A stretch of DNA of 64,000 nucleotides from Verrucomicrobia bacterium UBA7008 (GTDB lineage Bacteria; Verrucomicrobiota; Kiritimatiellia; RFP12; UBA1067): positions 47,968 through 111,967 of the forward strand of contig DJXI01000085.1 of assembly GCA_002449695.1 (NCBI GenBank), written 5' to 3'. Below the pieces are notes generated by a model, which made no database searches, was not told where the DNA came from, and saw nothing but the letters and a program-made list of their open reading frames with translations. Positions 40,557-50,786 of the stretch are shown here, piece by piece. The translations under genes were made by a program, and so were the position numbers. The stretch's first letter is position 1. Every line of letters begins with the position of its first letter.

Positions 40557-41238
40557 AGCGGCCTGGCACGACGAAATGCTCCCGTTCATGGCGGTGCTCG
40601 AGTACATCGGCACCTTCGCCGGCGCGATCTCGGGCATCCGCCTCGCGAGCGTCAAGCGCTTCGACTGGTTCGGGGCCTACGTGATCGGGCTCGTCACCGC
40701 GCTGGGCGGCGGCACGCTGCGCGACATGATGCTCAACGTCGAGCCGTTCTGGATGGCGGCGCCGAGCTATCTCGTCGCCACCTTCGCCGCCGTGGTCGCG
40801 GTGTGGCTCTTCGGGCGGCGCTTCATCAGCGGCAAGATCACGTGGTTCATCTTCGACACGATCTCGATCTCCGTCTTCACCATCGTCGGGCTGGAGAAGT
40901 CCATCAACTGCGGCCACGACGAATGGTGGCTCGCGATCCTGATGGGCGTGATCACGGGCGTGTTCGGCGGCGTCCTGCGCGACATCTGCATCAACGAGGT
41001 GCCGCTCATCTTCCGCAAGGAGATCTACGCGCTCGCGTGTGCGGCGGGCGGTCTCCTCTACTACGTCCTCTATTGGTGCCACGTCTCCGACCCGTACGTG
41101 CGCTACATCCTCGGCGTGCTCGTGATCTTCGCCATCCGCGCGCTGGCGATCAAGTACCACCTCGGCGTGCCGGTCCTCTCCGGCCACGCCCACAAGCCCC
41201 ACCACCACAGGCCGAACGGGCCGAACGCAGCATCCTGA
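40549..41238 (+). CDS. TRIC/UPF0126-family membrane channel (YicG-like)
   Basis: 229 residues, six or seven helices in two repeats. ALGGGTLRDMML and VFGGVLRDICI are the paired GGxxRD signatures of the family, which forms trimeric intracellular cation-type channels in bacteria. A short His-rich tail (HAHKPHHHRP) ends it. Overlaps the acyltransferase gene by 8 bases. Physiological ion not known. Confidence 0.87.
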   Translation: MTEAAWHDEMLPFMAVLEYIGTFAGAISGIRLASVKRFDWFGAYVIGLVTALGGGTLRDMMLNVEPFWMAAPSYLVATFAAVVAVWLFGRRFISGKITWFIFDTISISVFTIVGLEKSINCGHDEWWLAILMGVITGVFGGVLRDICINEVPLIFRKEIYALACAAGGLLYYVLYWCHVSDPYVRYILGVLVIFAIRALAIKYHLGVPVLSGHAHKPHHHRPNGPNAAS

Positions 41239-41282
41239 TCCGCCCGCGCGCCTGCCGCCGGCGGTGCGCAGGCCCGCTCCAC

Positions 41283-41315
41283 AAAAAAAATTCAGCCCGC
41301 TTGCACGGGCTGAAT
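41283..41315 (-). terminator. Rho-independent terminator of rpmI-rplT
   Basis: ATTCAGCCCG (41306-41315 in complement) pairs with CGGGCTGAAT over a six-base loop, followed on the minus strand by eight T. The rest of 41239-41358 holds nothing else I recognise. Confidence 0.9.
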
Positions 41316-41358
41316 GGCCGGGCCGCGCGCGCCTCCGCGCCGACGGCTCGCCGCTCCC

Positions 41359-41706
41359 TCAGGCGTTCTTGGCGATCTCGACGATCGTCTTGAAGCCCGC
41401 CGGGTCCTGGATCGCGATCTCGCTCAGGCACTTGCGGTTGATGATGACGCCGGCCTTGATGAGGCCCGCCATGAGCTTCGAGTAGCTGATGCCCTCCGCG
41501 CGGGCCGCCGCGTTGATGCGGGCGATCCACAGCTGGCGGAAATCGCGCTTCTTGAGCTTGCGGTGCTCGGTCGACAGGCGCATCGCGCGGTCGACCGCCT
41601 CGGTCGCGGTGCGGAAGAGTTTGCTGCGCGCGCCATAGAAGCCCTTCGCCAGCTCAAGGCGGCGGCGGCGGCGTTCGCGGGAAGCGGGTGCATTTGTAAC
41701 ACGCAT
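41359..41706 (-). CDS. rplT: 50S ribosomal protein L20
   Basis: 115 residues, normal length. MRVTNAPASRERRRRRLELAKGFYGARSKLFRTATEAVDRAM and RRDFRQLWI-like KKRDFRQLWIARINAAAR are diagnostic. Needed early in 50S assembly and, in other bacteria, controls its own operon. Downstream of rpmI by 18 bases. The usual first gene infC is not in this window. Confidence 0.97.
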   Translation of the reverse strand: MRVTNAPASRERRRRRLELAKGFYGARSKLFRTATEAVDRAMRLSTEHRKLKKRDFRQLWIARINAAARAEGISYSKLMAGLIKAGVIINRKCLSEIAIQDPAGFKTIVEIAKNA

Positions 41707-41724
41707 GTTCTTTTACCTCCTGTA

Positions 41725-41925
41725 TTAGCGTCCGCCCTGCAGCGCGCGGGCGTAGGTTTTGGCGACTGTCCTGTCCGTCGTGGTGATGCCACGGAGGTTG
41801 CGCTTGCGGGCGCGCTTCTTGCCGTTGTTCAGGTGAGCCTTGCCGCCCTGGCTGCGCATCACCTTCCCGGTGGCCGACATTTTCATGCGCTTGACCGCGC
41901 ACTTCTTCGTTTTCATCTTCGGCAT
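41725..41925 (-). CDS. rpmI: 50S ribosomal protein L35
   Basis: 66 residues, [32 protein letters not shown] and [11 protein letters not shown], typical L35. First gene of the rpmI-rplT pair. GGAAAACA before ATG 41925. The 5' leader of about 70 bases is long for this window, so L20-type autoregulation is possible, but I could not define the structure. Confidence 0.97.
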   Translation of the reverse strand: MPKMKTKKCAVKRMKMSATGKVMRSQGGKAHLNNGKKRARKRNLRGITTTDRTVAKTYARALQGGR

Positions 41926-42001
41926 GTTTGTTTTCCTTTATGCGTCTTCCTCGCCGGTCGGGCAGTCGGTTGTGAGCCCGCTCCAGATGGAAGGATTTGA
42001 A

Positions 42002-42010
42002 AGTATATCA
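42002..42010 (-). promoter_or_regulatory. Extended -10 promoter of rpmI-rplT
   Basis: TGATATACT followed by TTC on the minus strand, leaving a leader of about 70 bases before rpmI. Confidence 0.68.
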
Positions 42011-42042
42011 AAATTCGCTCCACCCCGTCAAGTGCCCGCCGT

Positions 42043-42966
42043 TCAGCGCGCAAGCCGGGGTCGGCCGGTCGCGCGACACGGACGGAAACGGACGCATTCC
42101 GCGTCGACAAGCATGTCGTGGCGCAGCAGCGCGTCCGCGCCGATGCAGTTGACGCGCTGCGGGACAAGCCGCGGCTCGATCTCGACCTCGATGCCGAGTA
42201 CGAGACCGCCGCGCTTCCCGCGCTCGCAGCCGATTCCGCTGTCGCCGTTCACGCCGACCGCGCCGATTTCCTCCCGCTCCCCCGTCGACGGCCAGCCGAG
42301 CGACTTGTCGAGGAAGGTCAAGGAGGCCGCGGAATCGACGATCAGCCCGAACATCTTCCCGCCGTAGACGGGCGTCATGGCGACGGACATCGCATCGTCC
42401 GCATACCGCGCGATGCCTTCCTTGAATCCCGCGCGCTCCGTTTCGTCCGGACGGAACACCGCCCGTCCCTCGCCGAGCGAAAGGAGAAACGGCGTCGCCC
42501 CGATGACGTTCATCCCGACGATTCCGTCCACCGGAGTCCCGATTCCCGGTCCAAGCCCCGAAAGATCGAGCGCCATGACGTCGAAGTCGCGGAACTCCGC
42601 ATCGCCGAGTTTCAGGGAGGCGGCAGGAAACAGCATCGGCGCGCCTTCGACGTTCGTCATTCCGCCGAGAGCGACTTTCTCCAGCTTCGCGTCGGGAAGC
42701 TCGCGCCGGACGAAGGCGATGTCGATCGTCGTGTGCGTCGCTCCGGTGTCGAAAAGAAGCGTGCAGTCGCGTCCGTCAAGCTTCGCCCTGACGAGCGGCA
42801 TGTTCTTTCCCTTCAGCACGGACACCCTCACGACCGTCTGCGTCCCCGGCACCACCTTCGGGATGAACGGGGCGTCGTGCGGCGAAACGCGCACGCCCGC
42901 CTGCACCGCCGCAGACAGGCACAGCACCATCGCCGCAGTCGTCATCGTCAGAATCGCATTCTTCAT
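42043..42966 (-). CDS. Exported retropepsin-like aspartic protease
   Basis: 307 residues. Signal peptide MKNAILTMTTAAMVLCLSAAVQA. Two aspartic-protease half sites: CTLLFDTGATHTTID (DTGA, residue about 75) and GLIVDSAASLTFLD (DSAA, about 225), each followed by flap-like regions (VDGIVGMNVIG; CIGADALLRHDML). Two copies in one chain resemble pepsin-like or bacterial gag-pol-type doublets; DSAA instead of DTG or DSG makes the second site doubtful. Follows the giant gene by 14 bases; GGGAGGGTGACA is the ribosome site. Confidence 0.75.
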   Translation of the reverse strand: MKNAILTMTTAAMVLCLSAAVQAGVRVSPHDAPFIPKVVPGTQTVVRVSVLKGKNMPLVRAKLDGRDCTLLFDTGATHTTIDIAFVRRELPDAKLEKVALGGMTNVEGAPMLFPAASLKLGDAEFRDFDVMALDLSGLGPGIGTPVDGIVGMNVIGATPFLLSLGEGRAVFRPDETERAGFKEGIARYADDAMSVAMTPVYGGKMFGLIVDSAASLTFLDKSLGWPSTGEREEIGAVGVNGDSGIGCERGKRGGLVLGIEVEIEPRLVPQRVNCIGADALLRHDMLVDAECVRFRPCRATGRPRLAR

Positions 42967-42980
42967 TGTCACCCTCCCTT

Positions 42981-45900
42981 TCAGTTGCCGCGCGGACTGA
43001 CCTTCACCCGGTAGAAACGCGTCGGCCCGTCCTTAGGCGTCTCAAGCGCCAGCGGGCCGGTTGAAGACGCCTTCACCGGCTCCGTCTCGCCCGTCTCGCC
43101 GCCGATGCCGCCGGAAACAAGCCGGTCGCCGTAGATCACGGAATACCAGAACCCGGCAACGGCATCGACGGATAGGCCGTCCGCCTCGCCGCCGTAGGAA
43201 ACGACATCGACCGTCGCTTCGCCCGTGCCGCCGACGGAATCGGCGAGCGCCGCCGCGCCATCCTCGATGAAGAAGGTCGTCTGCCCCGCGTTCGCGCTCG
43301 ACGCGATGGAATAGGACGCATTGGCGTAAGACGTGCGGACATTCCACGCGGCCGCGCTTTCGTTGGCGGCAACCATCGCGCCGGACGCCACATACACCGC
43401 GTTGCCTTGGACGAACGGATTGGCATTGTGCAGATGGCCTATTACGCCGCCGGCCGACGAGGAACTGCCCGTCTCGACGGCGACACGCCCCGTGGCCGCG
43501 AGCGAAACGATGTTGTTTGTGACGACGACGTTCCGCGAGCCCGGGCATCCCACCCATCCGGCAAGGCCTCCCGCGCACTGGTTCGCAACGGTGATGTCGC
43601 CCTCCGCCGTGTTGCGGGCGAGCGCGCGCACAACGCCCTCGACGTGCACGCGGCAATTGCGAATCTCCGCATGACTGCCGTTCGGCACCCACACGTTCGC
43701 GGCGAGTCCCGCGACAAGACGAGGCCCTTGCACCTCCGAACCGGGATGCAGCGTCAGCTCCACGCCGTCGATGATGCCGCCCGCACCGAGATTCGCCGCA
43801 AGCACGGCGGCGGTGTGCGTCGCGCTGGTGTCGAGAGTGCTGACGGTCTTGTTCGTTGTCGTGTCATTCCAGCGCGACGCGCGGCTGACGACACGTCCGT
43901 AGAGGTCGATTGTGAGATTCTTCACCGTTCCCGTCAGCGTCCGGACGAGCGCGGGGTTCGCGTCGTAGGCGAGCCACACATCGTTGGAGATCGTGAGCGT
44001 GTGCCCCGCGCCGTCGATCGTCCCTGAGAACGTCTCGATCGGCAGCGGGTCATGCACGAGCGCAATGTCGGCGGCAAAGCGCGCATGGACGCCGGGGTTG
44101 TCGCGAAGCCAGAACCAATCTTCTTCGCTGTCGAGGAGATACGCGCCGTCGGAGTCCTGCGGCGGCGCGGGCCACGACCAGTTGGTGCGCGGCCAGCAGC
44201 TCTTGGCCTGGTGACGCGCGAGCGACATGAGGTCGGCGTCATCCCACGAGACGTCGGTGTAGTAGCCCCAGCTCATGACGCCGCCGTAGCCGTTCGCGCG
44301 GCACCAGTTGCACTTCGCATGGTAGCTCGACGGCCCCTCGAAGGTCTCCTTGTTAGTCGAAAGCACGGTGCCGTCGGCCTTCTTGGCCGTGCGGTTCGTC
44401 CAAACGAGGTCGGCGTCCCACCAGCGCGTCTTGTCGTTTGGCCACGCCTCCTTCAGCCACGGCACGACAGTGCCCCAGCCCGGGTTCTGGACCTCGTAGG
44501 CGTACATCGCCTGTCCGACGACGATGCGGCGCGGCGGCACGCCGCGCGACGTGCAGACGTTGATGCCGTCCATCATCACCTGCGGCGAGGCGTTGAGCGT
44601 CGTGTTGCCGTACGCCATGACGTTTACGAAATCGGCGGCGTGGAACGCGGCGTGATAGCCGGACGGCGCCATCTGGTAGCCGAGGTTGGAGCAGAACGAA
44701 AGGACGTATCCCTTGTCGAAGAACGCGGCGGCGAGATCGCGCATGAGAAGTCCGTAGGAATGCCAATCGCGCTGCGTATTGGCGGATGTGGGTGGCGCGG
44801 TGTGGTCGCCGGGATATTCCCAGTCAATGTCGAGTCCGTCCAGCCCCGCCGATTCCATCACGGCGAGAATGGCATTGACGAGCTGCTTGCGACGCGCGGC
44901 GGATGCGGCGGCGCAGGCGATGGGCCGCCCCGTCACGCCATCGACGGTGATCGTCCCTGCACCCTTCGTGAGCGAGGCGCGGATCATGCACTTCGGATTG
45001 TATTGGTCGCGCAGGGCCCTGATGCGCGCGACCTGCGCGGTGTTGTCGCGCCCGCGCGCGTCCCACGTCGTCTTGAACGTGTCGTTCTCGGCGTCGTACG
45101 CGACGAGGAAGTCGTTGCAGACGACGATGTCCGTCAGATTGCCGACGCGGTTCGCCGGGGAGTCTTCGAGCCTCCCTGCCCACGTGCCGGTGAGCGCCGT
45201 GCCGTCCTGCCGCAAATACGCGCCGATCTGGTGGACGAACGGGAAGACGCGATGAGGCTGCGTCTCCGCGCCGTTGACGACCTTGAATACGCCGCCGTTG
45301 GAAAGCGTGATCGTCGCCGTCGGCACCGAAACCCAGATTTCGGCGTCGGGCGAAATCTCAGGGTTGATCGTCGCCGTCACCCAGAGATAGTCGCTGTCCT
45401 CGCGCGTGCCGACCTGCGGATAGAACAAGACGCTTCCCGCCGGGAAGGATGCGGTGAACGCCGTCGCGTCATCCGCCGCCGATACCGTGGCGGCGGGGCC
45501 TTGAGTCGCCTCCGCCTCGTAGAAGCCGTAGTTGTGACCGAACGGCTGCTTCCAGTATTTAATGTCCGTGATGTCCGCCTTTGTGCAGTTCACGAGACGG
45601 AACTTGACATCGAACGCGCTCGCGTTGCCGCCCCAGGCGTTGTCGAAGCGGATGCCCAGTAGCGCTTCCCGCGCAAGCCCGCGCGTCAGGCGCGGATGGA
45701 CGCGCACGACCGTCGCCGGACACTCCGGTGCCGCGGCGGACGCAAGCGCGACGCTCTTGATGCGCACCGTCTCGCCGCTTACGTAGTCGCTGCGATGGGA
45801 ATATGTGAAATCGACCTTGTGCGTCCCTTCGGGGATCGCGATTTCGGTGGTGGTCCAGTTTTCCAAGGTGTTCGTCGCGCCGCGCAGCATATAGACCGGC

Positions 45901-48900
45901 TCGTTGTCCACCCAGACCGTGAAGGACGAGTCGGCGAACGTGTGCGGCCAGCTGCCACGGTAGGGGTTGTCCTTCAAAAGTTCGCTGTGCTCGAACGAAA
46001 GCGTGTCGGGTCCGACGACGGTCGTCGAGAGCGTGCTTTCGGAAGTGCGCGAACCGGTGAAGCTGTCGGCGACTTCAAGATACTCTCCGCCGCTTGCCTC
46101 CGCCCAGCCGCCGTCGATGGATTTGTAAATGGCCCATGGGAGGCGCGGCGAGCCGAGAGGTGTATCCCAAATCCCGGTCGTATCGAATACGCTGTAGTTC
46201 ACGTTCGTCGCGCTCGATACGCCATCTTTCACGGCGTATGCGCTTATGTATGCGTACCCTGCGCTTTCGGGAACCGTGAACGGCTCCGTGTATTTCACAA
46301 AGTCATTGTTGAGTCCGTATGCTTGATACCAGATTTCAGCCTCGGGATCGGGGAAGGATAGCTCAAACTCCGTATCGCCGGAAAGCGACGAGCCGTTGGC
46401 TATCGAGAACTCGACCTGTGCAGTCTCCGGCACGCGCGTCGAGCGCCACTGTGAAACATAGGGCGCCGCTTCGAGTAAAACGCCCGTTGAATCGAGGTGG
46501 TTGGAGATGGAGAGGCGCGAGCCGTGGTAGATGTGGTTCTTCGAGGAGAAGCCGCCGCAGAAGTCGGCGTAGCCCTGCTCCGCCATGACGGACGACATGC
46601 TCGTGCCGTCCACGGCGATCTTGTGCTGGAAGCCGAGTCCGCGCCACGTGTTCGCCGGGTCGAAGTTCGCGGGCGGGTAGTGGTTGAGGCTCATGTTGTG
46701 GCCGATCTCGTGAACCCAGGCATGGGTCTGCGAATAATTGAGCAGCACCGTGGCGAAATGGTACGCCGCATTCTGTCCGCGGCTCTTGATTTCGTCGAGC
46801 GTGTTGAGACGCGCAAGGCCGCCGAGTCCGCCGCCGTTCGGCGACGGGCAGACGATCACGTCCGCGCCGTAGCGGTCGCGCAGTTCGAGCATGTGCTTGT
46901 ATTCGCCGGTCAGTCCTTCGCACTTGCCGATGATTTCTCTGAGCGTCCCGCCCGTGCCATCGACCGTGTGGACACCGACCATGCGGAACCAGAAATTCGT
47001 GTCCATGTCGGTCGTGCAAAGAATCTGGTTCATCTTCGCCGTCGCCTTGGCGGAATAGACTTCGAGCGCACTCGCCCCGTTCCATGCGCTCTCGTTCGAT
47101 TCGACATACGCCTTGCCGGGCGTGTCATAGACGAAGAGGACGTCGATCGTACTGAAGTCTGCGTCCGCCTTGCCCTCCGGCACGGGACGCTTCGCGACGC
47201 CGGTAATCTGCGTCTGCCAGTTCGTGATGATTGCGCGATTCTCGTCGTTGCCGTGATAGACCGTGCCATCAAGCCGCGTCACATAGTCAAGACGCGGGAA
47301 ATTCGCGTTTTCCTCGTCCGGTTCGGTGGGCTGCTTGCCGACGCGGAAGTTCAAGTTCTTCACCTTCAAGCCCGCGAGCACGTCGTCGGGGGATCCGAGC
47401 ACCGAACCGCCGAGCGCGAGATGCGATGTAAGGTAGCCCGTGAACTTGAGACTGCCGGAAGCATAGTACGTCTCGCCATCCACCTTGATCGTCGCGCCGC
47501 TGTTGTGGACCCAGTTTAGTTCGATATAGTGCTCTCCAGACTGAATCAGCTCGCTCGTCGTGTATCCCACCGTCGAGAGCGTACCGTCAGCCTTGCGCCA
47601 GATGACCTGCTTCGCCGCATCGTTCGTGATCACAACGCGCGAATCCAAGGCAGTCGTCTCCAAAACCGAATCCCAGCTCAAGAGCGTACCGTACACGCCA
47701 TCAGGAATATCTGCATCGAAAGAAAGCGTAAAGGCGTTTGTCGCAGAGCCGAGCGTGATGTATATTGGCTTTGTCGAAACCTCTGCCCATTCACCATCGG
47801 CTGAAAGCGAGACGTTTTCCTGGGTCAATGCGATGCGGCTCGTCGTACCAGGAATTTCACTGACAATTTTGAGCAGCTCGCCGTATGTCGTTCCAGAGTC
47901 TTCCGGCGAAACGTAGCTCCAGCCAGACGGAATAGTTTCGCTCGTCGCCGCAAGCAGGGTCACCGAACCGAAGCCTTCCTCCTCGGCATATTGGCAGGCC
48001 TCCGCGAGCGTCGCGAACTCCACTTCTACGATGCCATTGCCGACCCTCGCAATTGCAGTCGCTACAAGCGTGTACGTCTGCGTCTCTGGGTCGTAGGCGA
48101 ATCCAGCAGCGGAGTAATCCGTCGATGTGCCGTCATAGACTTTGACAACCTTGCCGTCAACCTGGCCGTTTGCGACCGCGCTGAGCGCCGCCAGCACGTC
48201 GGTGTAGTACACTGTCTCGCCGCCCGTCGTCGTCACCGACGCCTTCGCCCACACCGGCACCGCCTCCGGGAATTCGTAAAGCGCGACGTCGCCCGGCGCA
48301 AGCCAGCTGTCGGCAAAGAGCGCAACCGCCTCGATTTCAAGTCCGGCCCACGGCACGGTGTTCATGGACGCGACGGAGTTTGCAGGGCCGCCCACCGAAA
48401 CGCGGCTGTTCGTGTAGCCACGCCACTGAAGACCAGCAACATTGCCGCCTGACATTTCACCAAACGATTCGCCAAAATAGAGAGCCGTACCCGTTGTGGG
48501 CGAAATCGAGGACGGATCGGATTGGAAAGCAAAAAGCATGTACGCCGCACCTTCGGAAAGCGCCTGCAGGCTGCCGCCGAATTTATAGCCGTCGTTGTTG
48601 TAATTCGCGTTTGCCCCGTTAAGCCAATAGCCTTGGACGTCCGTTCCTTCTGCCGTCTTGCAAGCAGCGCCAATCGGATGGTTGTCTGTAGCGAGAACGC
48701 CGGCGATGACTGAATTCGCCGCAGGTGCGCCGCCGGCCGGCGTCTTGATTTTCGCCAGTATCGTGACTTTCGCGCAATTCGTGACGGCAGCGATGTCGAT
48801 CGTCGCGCCGAGGGTGGTTGCAGAACCGATGACGATATTGCCGCCGTCATTTACGGTATTGTCGTTGAGCGTAATCGCGTAGCCGCCGTGGAGCGTCGCT

Positions 48901-50747
48901 TCGTCCTCGAACTCGCCGGAGACCCAGACCGCCGTCGGCGTCGGGCCTGTGTAGGTCGGTTCTACGGGGTCATCCGGCTCTTCGTCAGGATCGTAAGAGT
49001 AAACGACGCTGACATTGGAAACATTGATTTTGTTGATGCCATACATCGAAGCACCCAAAACGAAATTGAACTCGACCAACTGGTCGCCTTCTGGTATTTC
49101 AATTTCACCTGACGAACCACTAGATGTGTCATATCCTGACGGAGCAATACGCAACTTCTCGACGCCTCCGACCGATACCGTAAATACATCGCCGCTCCAC
49201 ATATATTTGGAATAATTGAAAGTGAGCGATGCCGGGCCTTTGATTGTCGTTGTCAAACTTGACGACGTTCCTATTGTGGTGAGCTGCCCGCTTCTGGCGA
49301 CGCCGCTATCAACATACCATGCAGGAGAGGAAGTCGTCCAGGCGAGTTCCGTATTGCCGAGAGCGGCGGCGAGGGGGAGAACGGAATATTCTCTTGTGAA
49401 TACGTCGCCGGCGTTGTTATTCGCGTCGTAGCTTCTCGCCTTGATTGTTGTTGTCTGCGTCAGGAAAATGGGTGCGGAGTAGAGCGTGCCGTTTGTCTTC
49501 GTCGGCTCTGTGCCGTCGGTGGTGTAATAGACGGAGCAGTTGTCGGAGAGGGATGAGAGAGTAATCTTGTCGGCCTTGCCGTTCACGACGGAGGCGTCGC
49601 CCGCCTTGGTGAACTTGACGCCCAGATGCCAGCGGCTCGCGTAGCCGCAGTTGTCGATAAGCACCTGGCGGTTGTTGTGCGTCGCGTCGCCCATCGGCAC
49701 GTATGTGCCAGCGTCATAGTGCGCCGTCGCCCACGATGTCGGAACTACCGTCGCCGCGCTCGAATTCATCGTCACGAAGCAGAGGTCGGGAGACGAGAAA
49801 TACGGGAGCATGTTGCAGTAGTTCCATATGCCTTTGGCGTATATTGTGCCGTAGCTGCTGTCGAAATTGTTCCAGAGATGTACTTGGTCATCGGCATCCG
49901 TCCAGCCCGTGAGTGCCAACACATCTTCCGCCGACATAAACGTGCCGTCGGCGTTCTTGAAGAAATGCTCCTTGTAGGCCATGACGGTGCAGCCCCACCA
50001 AGCCTGATAGGAATTGTTCTGGTAGAGCGTGTAGTTCTGATCTCCGGGATAGTCGAACTGGTAGCCGAAGGAATACGAGGACGATTGCTGGCCCGACTGG
50101 TTGTCCTGCGTGTCGGCATGTCCGCAGCCAAGCGTGTGCGCAACTTCGTGCGAGCATATCTGGAACGCGCCGAACGCGCCGGAACCTTCCGCAACGGCCA
50201 TTTCCACATCCACGACGCTCACGGCCTTGCCGGCGAAATTGACCGCATATTCCGCGTCCGTCCCCTGATATGGCGTCGAGTTGCCGTCCGCGCTTGAGCT
50301 AGAGCGGCAAATAAGCATAACAATGATGTCGGCGGCGTAATATGCGCGGTCTTCGATGAGGCCGTCCATCGAGACGTCGGATTCCGCCGTATTGCCGAGC
50401 ACGACGTTGTATGCCTGGCTCCAGGCGGTGGCGGTATTCGAGTTGCGCGCCTGGACGGTCGTGACGCCGGCGAGCGTGTATGAGAAATAGTCGTTGCTTT
50501 CTTGCGTCAGGTTGTCAGTGCCGGTCAAGCGTGAATTTGCAAGGACATTGTTCATCTGCGTGACGCACGACGATGCAACCGAATAGGCGTCCAAACTGTT
50601 CTGGCTCAGGTAGTCCGCAGCTCCTGCGTCATAGACGAACAACAGCCGAACCGACACGGCCGCCTCGGCGGCAAACGCTGCGAATCCAACAGCCGCGCAA
50701 GCGACCAAGCGCATAAGAAAACTCTTCATCCTGTTCTCCATGTTCAT
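42981..50747 (-). CDS. Giant secreted protein: two metzincin domains plus GH18 glycosidase
   Basis: 2,588 residues. Order: signal peptide (MKSFLMRLVACAAVGFAAFAAEA); metzincin 1 with HEVAHTLGCGH near residue 200; chitobiase-C-like domain (YYTTDGTEPT, about 405); a beta-sandwich (TTTIKGPASLTFNYS); LamG-like segments (about 600-1140); metzincin 2 with HEIGHNMSLNH near 1346; a second chitobiase-like domain and beta-sandwich (STTVVGPDTLSFEHS); a GH18 domain with DGLDIDWEYP near 1970 (catalytic Glu); and a Gly/Asn-rich beta-helix-like end closing FYRVKVSPRGN. It likely digests glycoproteins such as mucin, but the substrate is inferred. ATG 50747 has AGGAGG six bases upstream; the earlier TTG is less likely. 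Confidence 0.85.
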   Translation of the reverse strand: MNMENRMKSFLMRLVACAAVGFAAFAAEAAVSVRLLFVYDAGAADYLSQNSLDAYSVASSCVTQMNNVLANSRLTGTDNLTQESNDYFSYTLAGVTTVQARNSNTATAWSQAYNVVLGNTAESDVSMDGLIEDRAYYAADIIVMLICRSSSSADGNSTPYQGTDAEYAVNFAGKAVSVVDVEMAVAEGSGAFGAFQICSHEVAHTLGCGHADTQDNQSGQQSSSYSFGYQFDYPGDQNYTLYQNNSYQAWWGCTVMAYKEHFFKNADGTFMSAEDVLALTGWTDADDQVHLWNNFDSSYGTIYAKGIWNYCNMLPYFSSPDLCFVTMNSSAATVVPTSWATAHYDAGTYVPMGDATHNNRQVLIDNCGYASRWHLGVKFTKAGDASVVNGKADKITLSSLSDNCSVYYTTDGTEPTKTNGTLYSAPIFLTQTTTIKARSYDANNNAGDVFTREYSVLPLAAALGNTELAWTTSSPAWYVDSGVARSGQLTTIGTSSSLTTTIKGPASLTFNYSKYMWSGDVFTVSVGGVEKLRIAPSGYDTSSGSSGEIEIPEGDQLVEFNFVLGASMYGINKINVSNVSVVYSYDPDEEPDDPVEPTYTGPTPTAVWVSGEFEDEATLHGGYAITLNDNTVNDGGNIVIGSATTLGATIDIAAVTNCAKVTILAKIKTPAGGAPAANSVIAGVLATDNHPIGAACKTAEGTDVQGYWLNGANANYNNDGYKFGGSLQALSEGAAYMLFAFQSDPSSISPTTGTALYFGESFGEMSGGNVAGLQWRGYTNSRVSVGGPANSVASMNTVPWAGLEIEAVALFADSWLAPGDVALYEFPEAVPVWAKASVTTTGGETVYYTDVLAALSAVANGQVDGKVVKVYDGTSTDYSAAGFAYDPETQTYTLVATAIARVGNGIVEVEFATLAEACQYAEEEGFGSVTLLAATSETIPSGWSYVSPEDSGTTYGELLKIVSEIPGTTSRIALTQENVSLSADGEWAEVSTKPIYITLGSATNAFTLSFDADIPDGVYGTLLSWDSVLETTALDSRVVITNDAAKQVIWRKADGTLSTVGYTTSELIQSGEHYIELNWVHNSGATIKVDGETYYASGSLKFTGYLTSHLALGGSVLGSPDDVLAGLKVKNLNFRVGKQPTEPDEENANFPRLDYVTRLDGTVYHGNDENRAIITNWQTQITGVAKRPVPEGKADADFSTIDVLFVYDTPGKAYVESNESAWNGASALEVYSAKATAKMNQILCTTDMDTNFWFRMVGVHTVDGTGGTLREIIGKCEGLTGEYKHMLELRDRYGADVIVCPSPNGGGLGGLARLNTLDEIKSRGQNAAYHFATVLLNYSQTHAWVHEIGHNMSLNHYPPANFDPANTWRGLGFQHKIAVDGTSMSSVMAEQGYADFCGGFSSKNHIYHGSRLSISNHLDSTGVLLEAAPYVSQWRSTRVPETAQVEFSIANGSSLSGDTEFELSFPDPEAEIWYQAYGLNNDFVKYTEPFTVPESAGYAYISAYAVKDGVSSATNVNYSVFDTTGIWDTPLGSPRLPWAIYKSIDGGWAEASGGEYLEVADSFTGSRTSESTLSTTVVGPDTLSFEHSELLKDNPYRGSWPHTFADSSFTVWVDNEPVYMLRGATNTLENWTTTEIAIPEGTHKVDFTYSHRSDYVSGETVRIKSVALASAAAPECPATVVRVHPRLTRGLAREALLGIRFDNAWGGNASAFDVKFRLVNCTKADITDIKYWKQPFGHNYGFYEAEATQGPAATVSAADDATAFTASFPAGSVLFYPQVGTREDSDYLWVTATINPEISPDAEIWVSVPTATITLSNGGVFKVVNGAETQPHRVFPFVHQIGAYLRQDGTALTGTWAGRLEDSPANRVGNLTDIVVCNDFLVAYDAENDTFKTTWDARGRDNTAQVARIRALRDQYNPKCMIRASLTKGAGTITVDGVTGRPIACAAASAARRKQLVNAILAVMESAGLDGLDIDWEYPGDHTAPPTSANTQRDWHSYGLLMRDLAAAFFDKGYVLSFCSNLGYQMAPSGYHAAFHAADFVNVMAYGNTTLNASPQVMMDGINVCTSRGVPPRRIVVGQAMYAYEVQNPGWGTVVPWLKEAWPNDKTRWWDADLVWTNRTAKKADGTVLSTNKETFEGPSSYHAKCNWCRANGYGGVMSWGYYTDVSWDDADLMSLARHQAKSCWPRTNWSWPAPPQDSDGAYLLDSEEDWFWLRDNPGVHARFAADIALVHDPLPIETFSGTIDGAGHTLTISNDVWLAYDANPALVRTLTGTVKNLTIDLYGRVVSRASRWNDTTTNKTVSTLDTSATHTAAVLAANLGAGGIIDGVELTLHPGSEVQGPRLVAGLAANVWVPNGSHAEIRNCRVHVEGVVRALARNTAEGDITVANQCAGGLAGWVGCPGSRNVVVTNNIVSLAATGRVAVETGSSSSAGGVIGHLHNANPFVQGNAVYVASGAMVAANESAAAWNVRTSYANASYSIASSANAGQTTFFIEDGAAALADSVGGTGEATVDVVSYGGEADGLSVDAVAGFWYSVIYGDRLVSGGIGGETGETEPVKASSTGPLALETPKDGPTRFYRVKVSPRGN

Positions 50748-50786
50748 ATACAACCTCCTGCATTGTTTGTCGGCGGTTTTGCCGTA

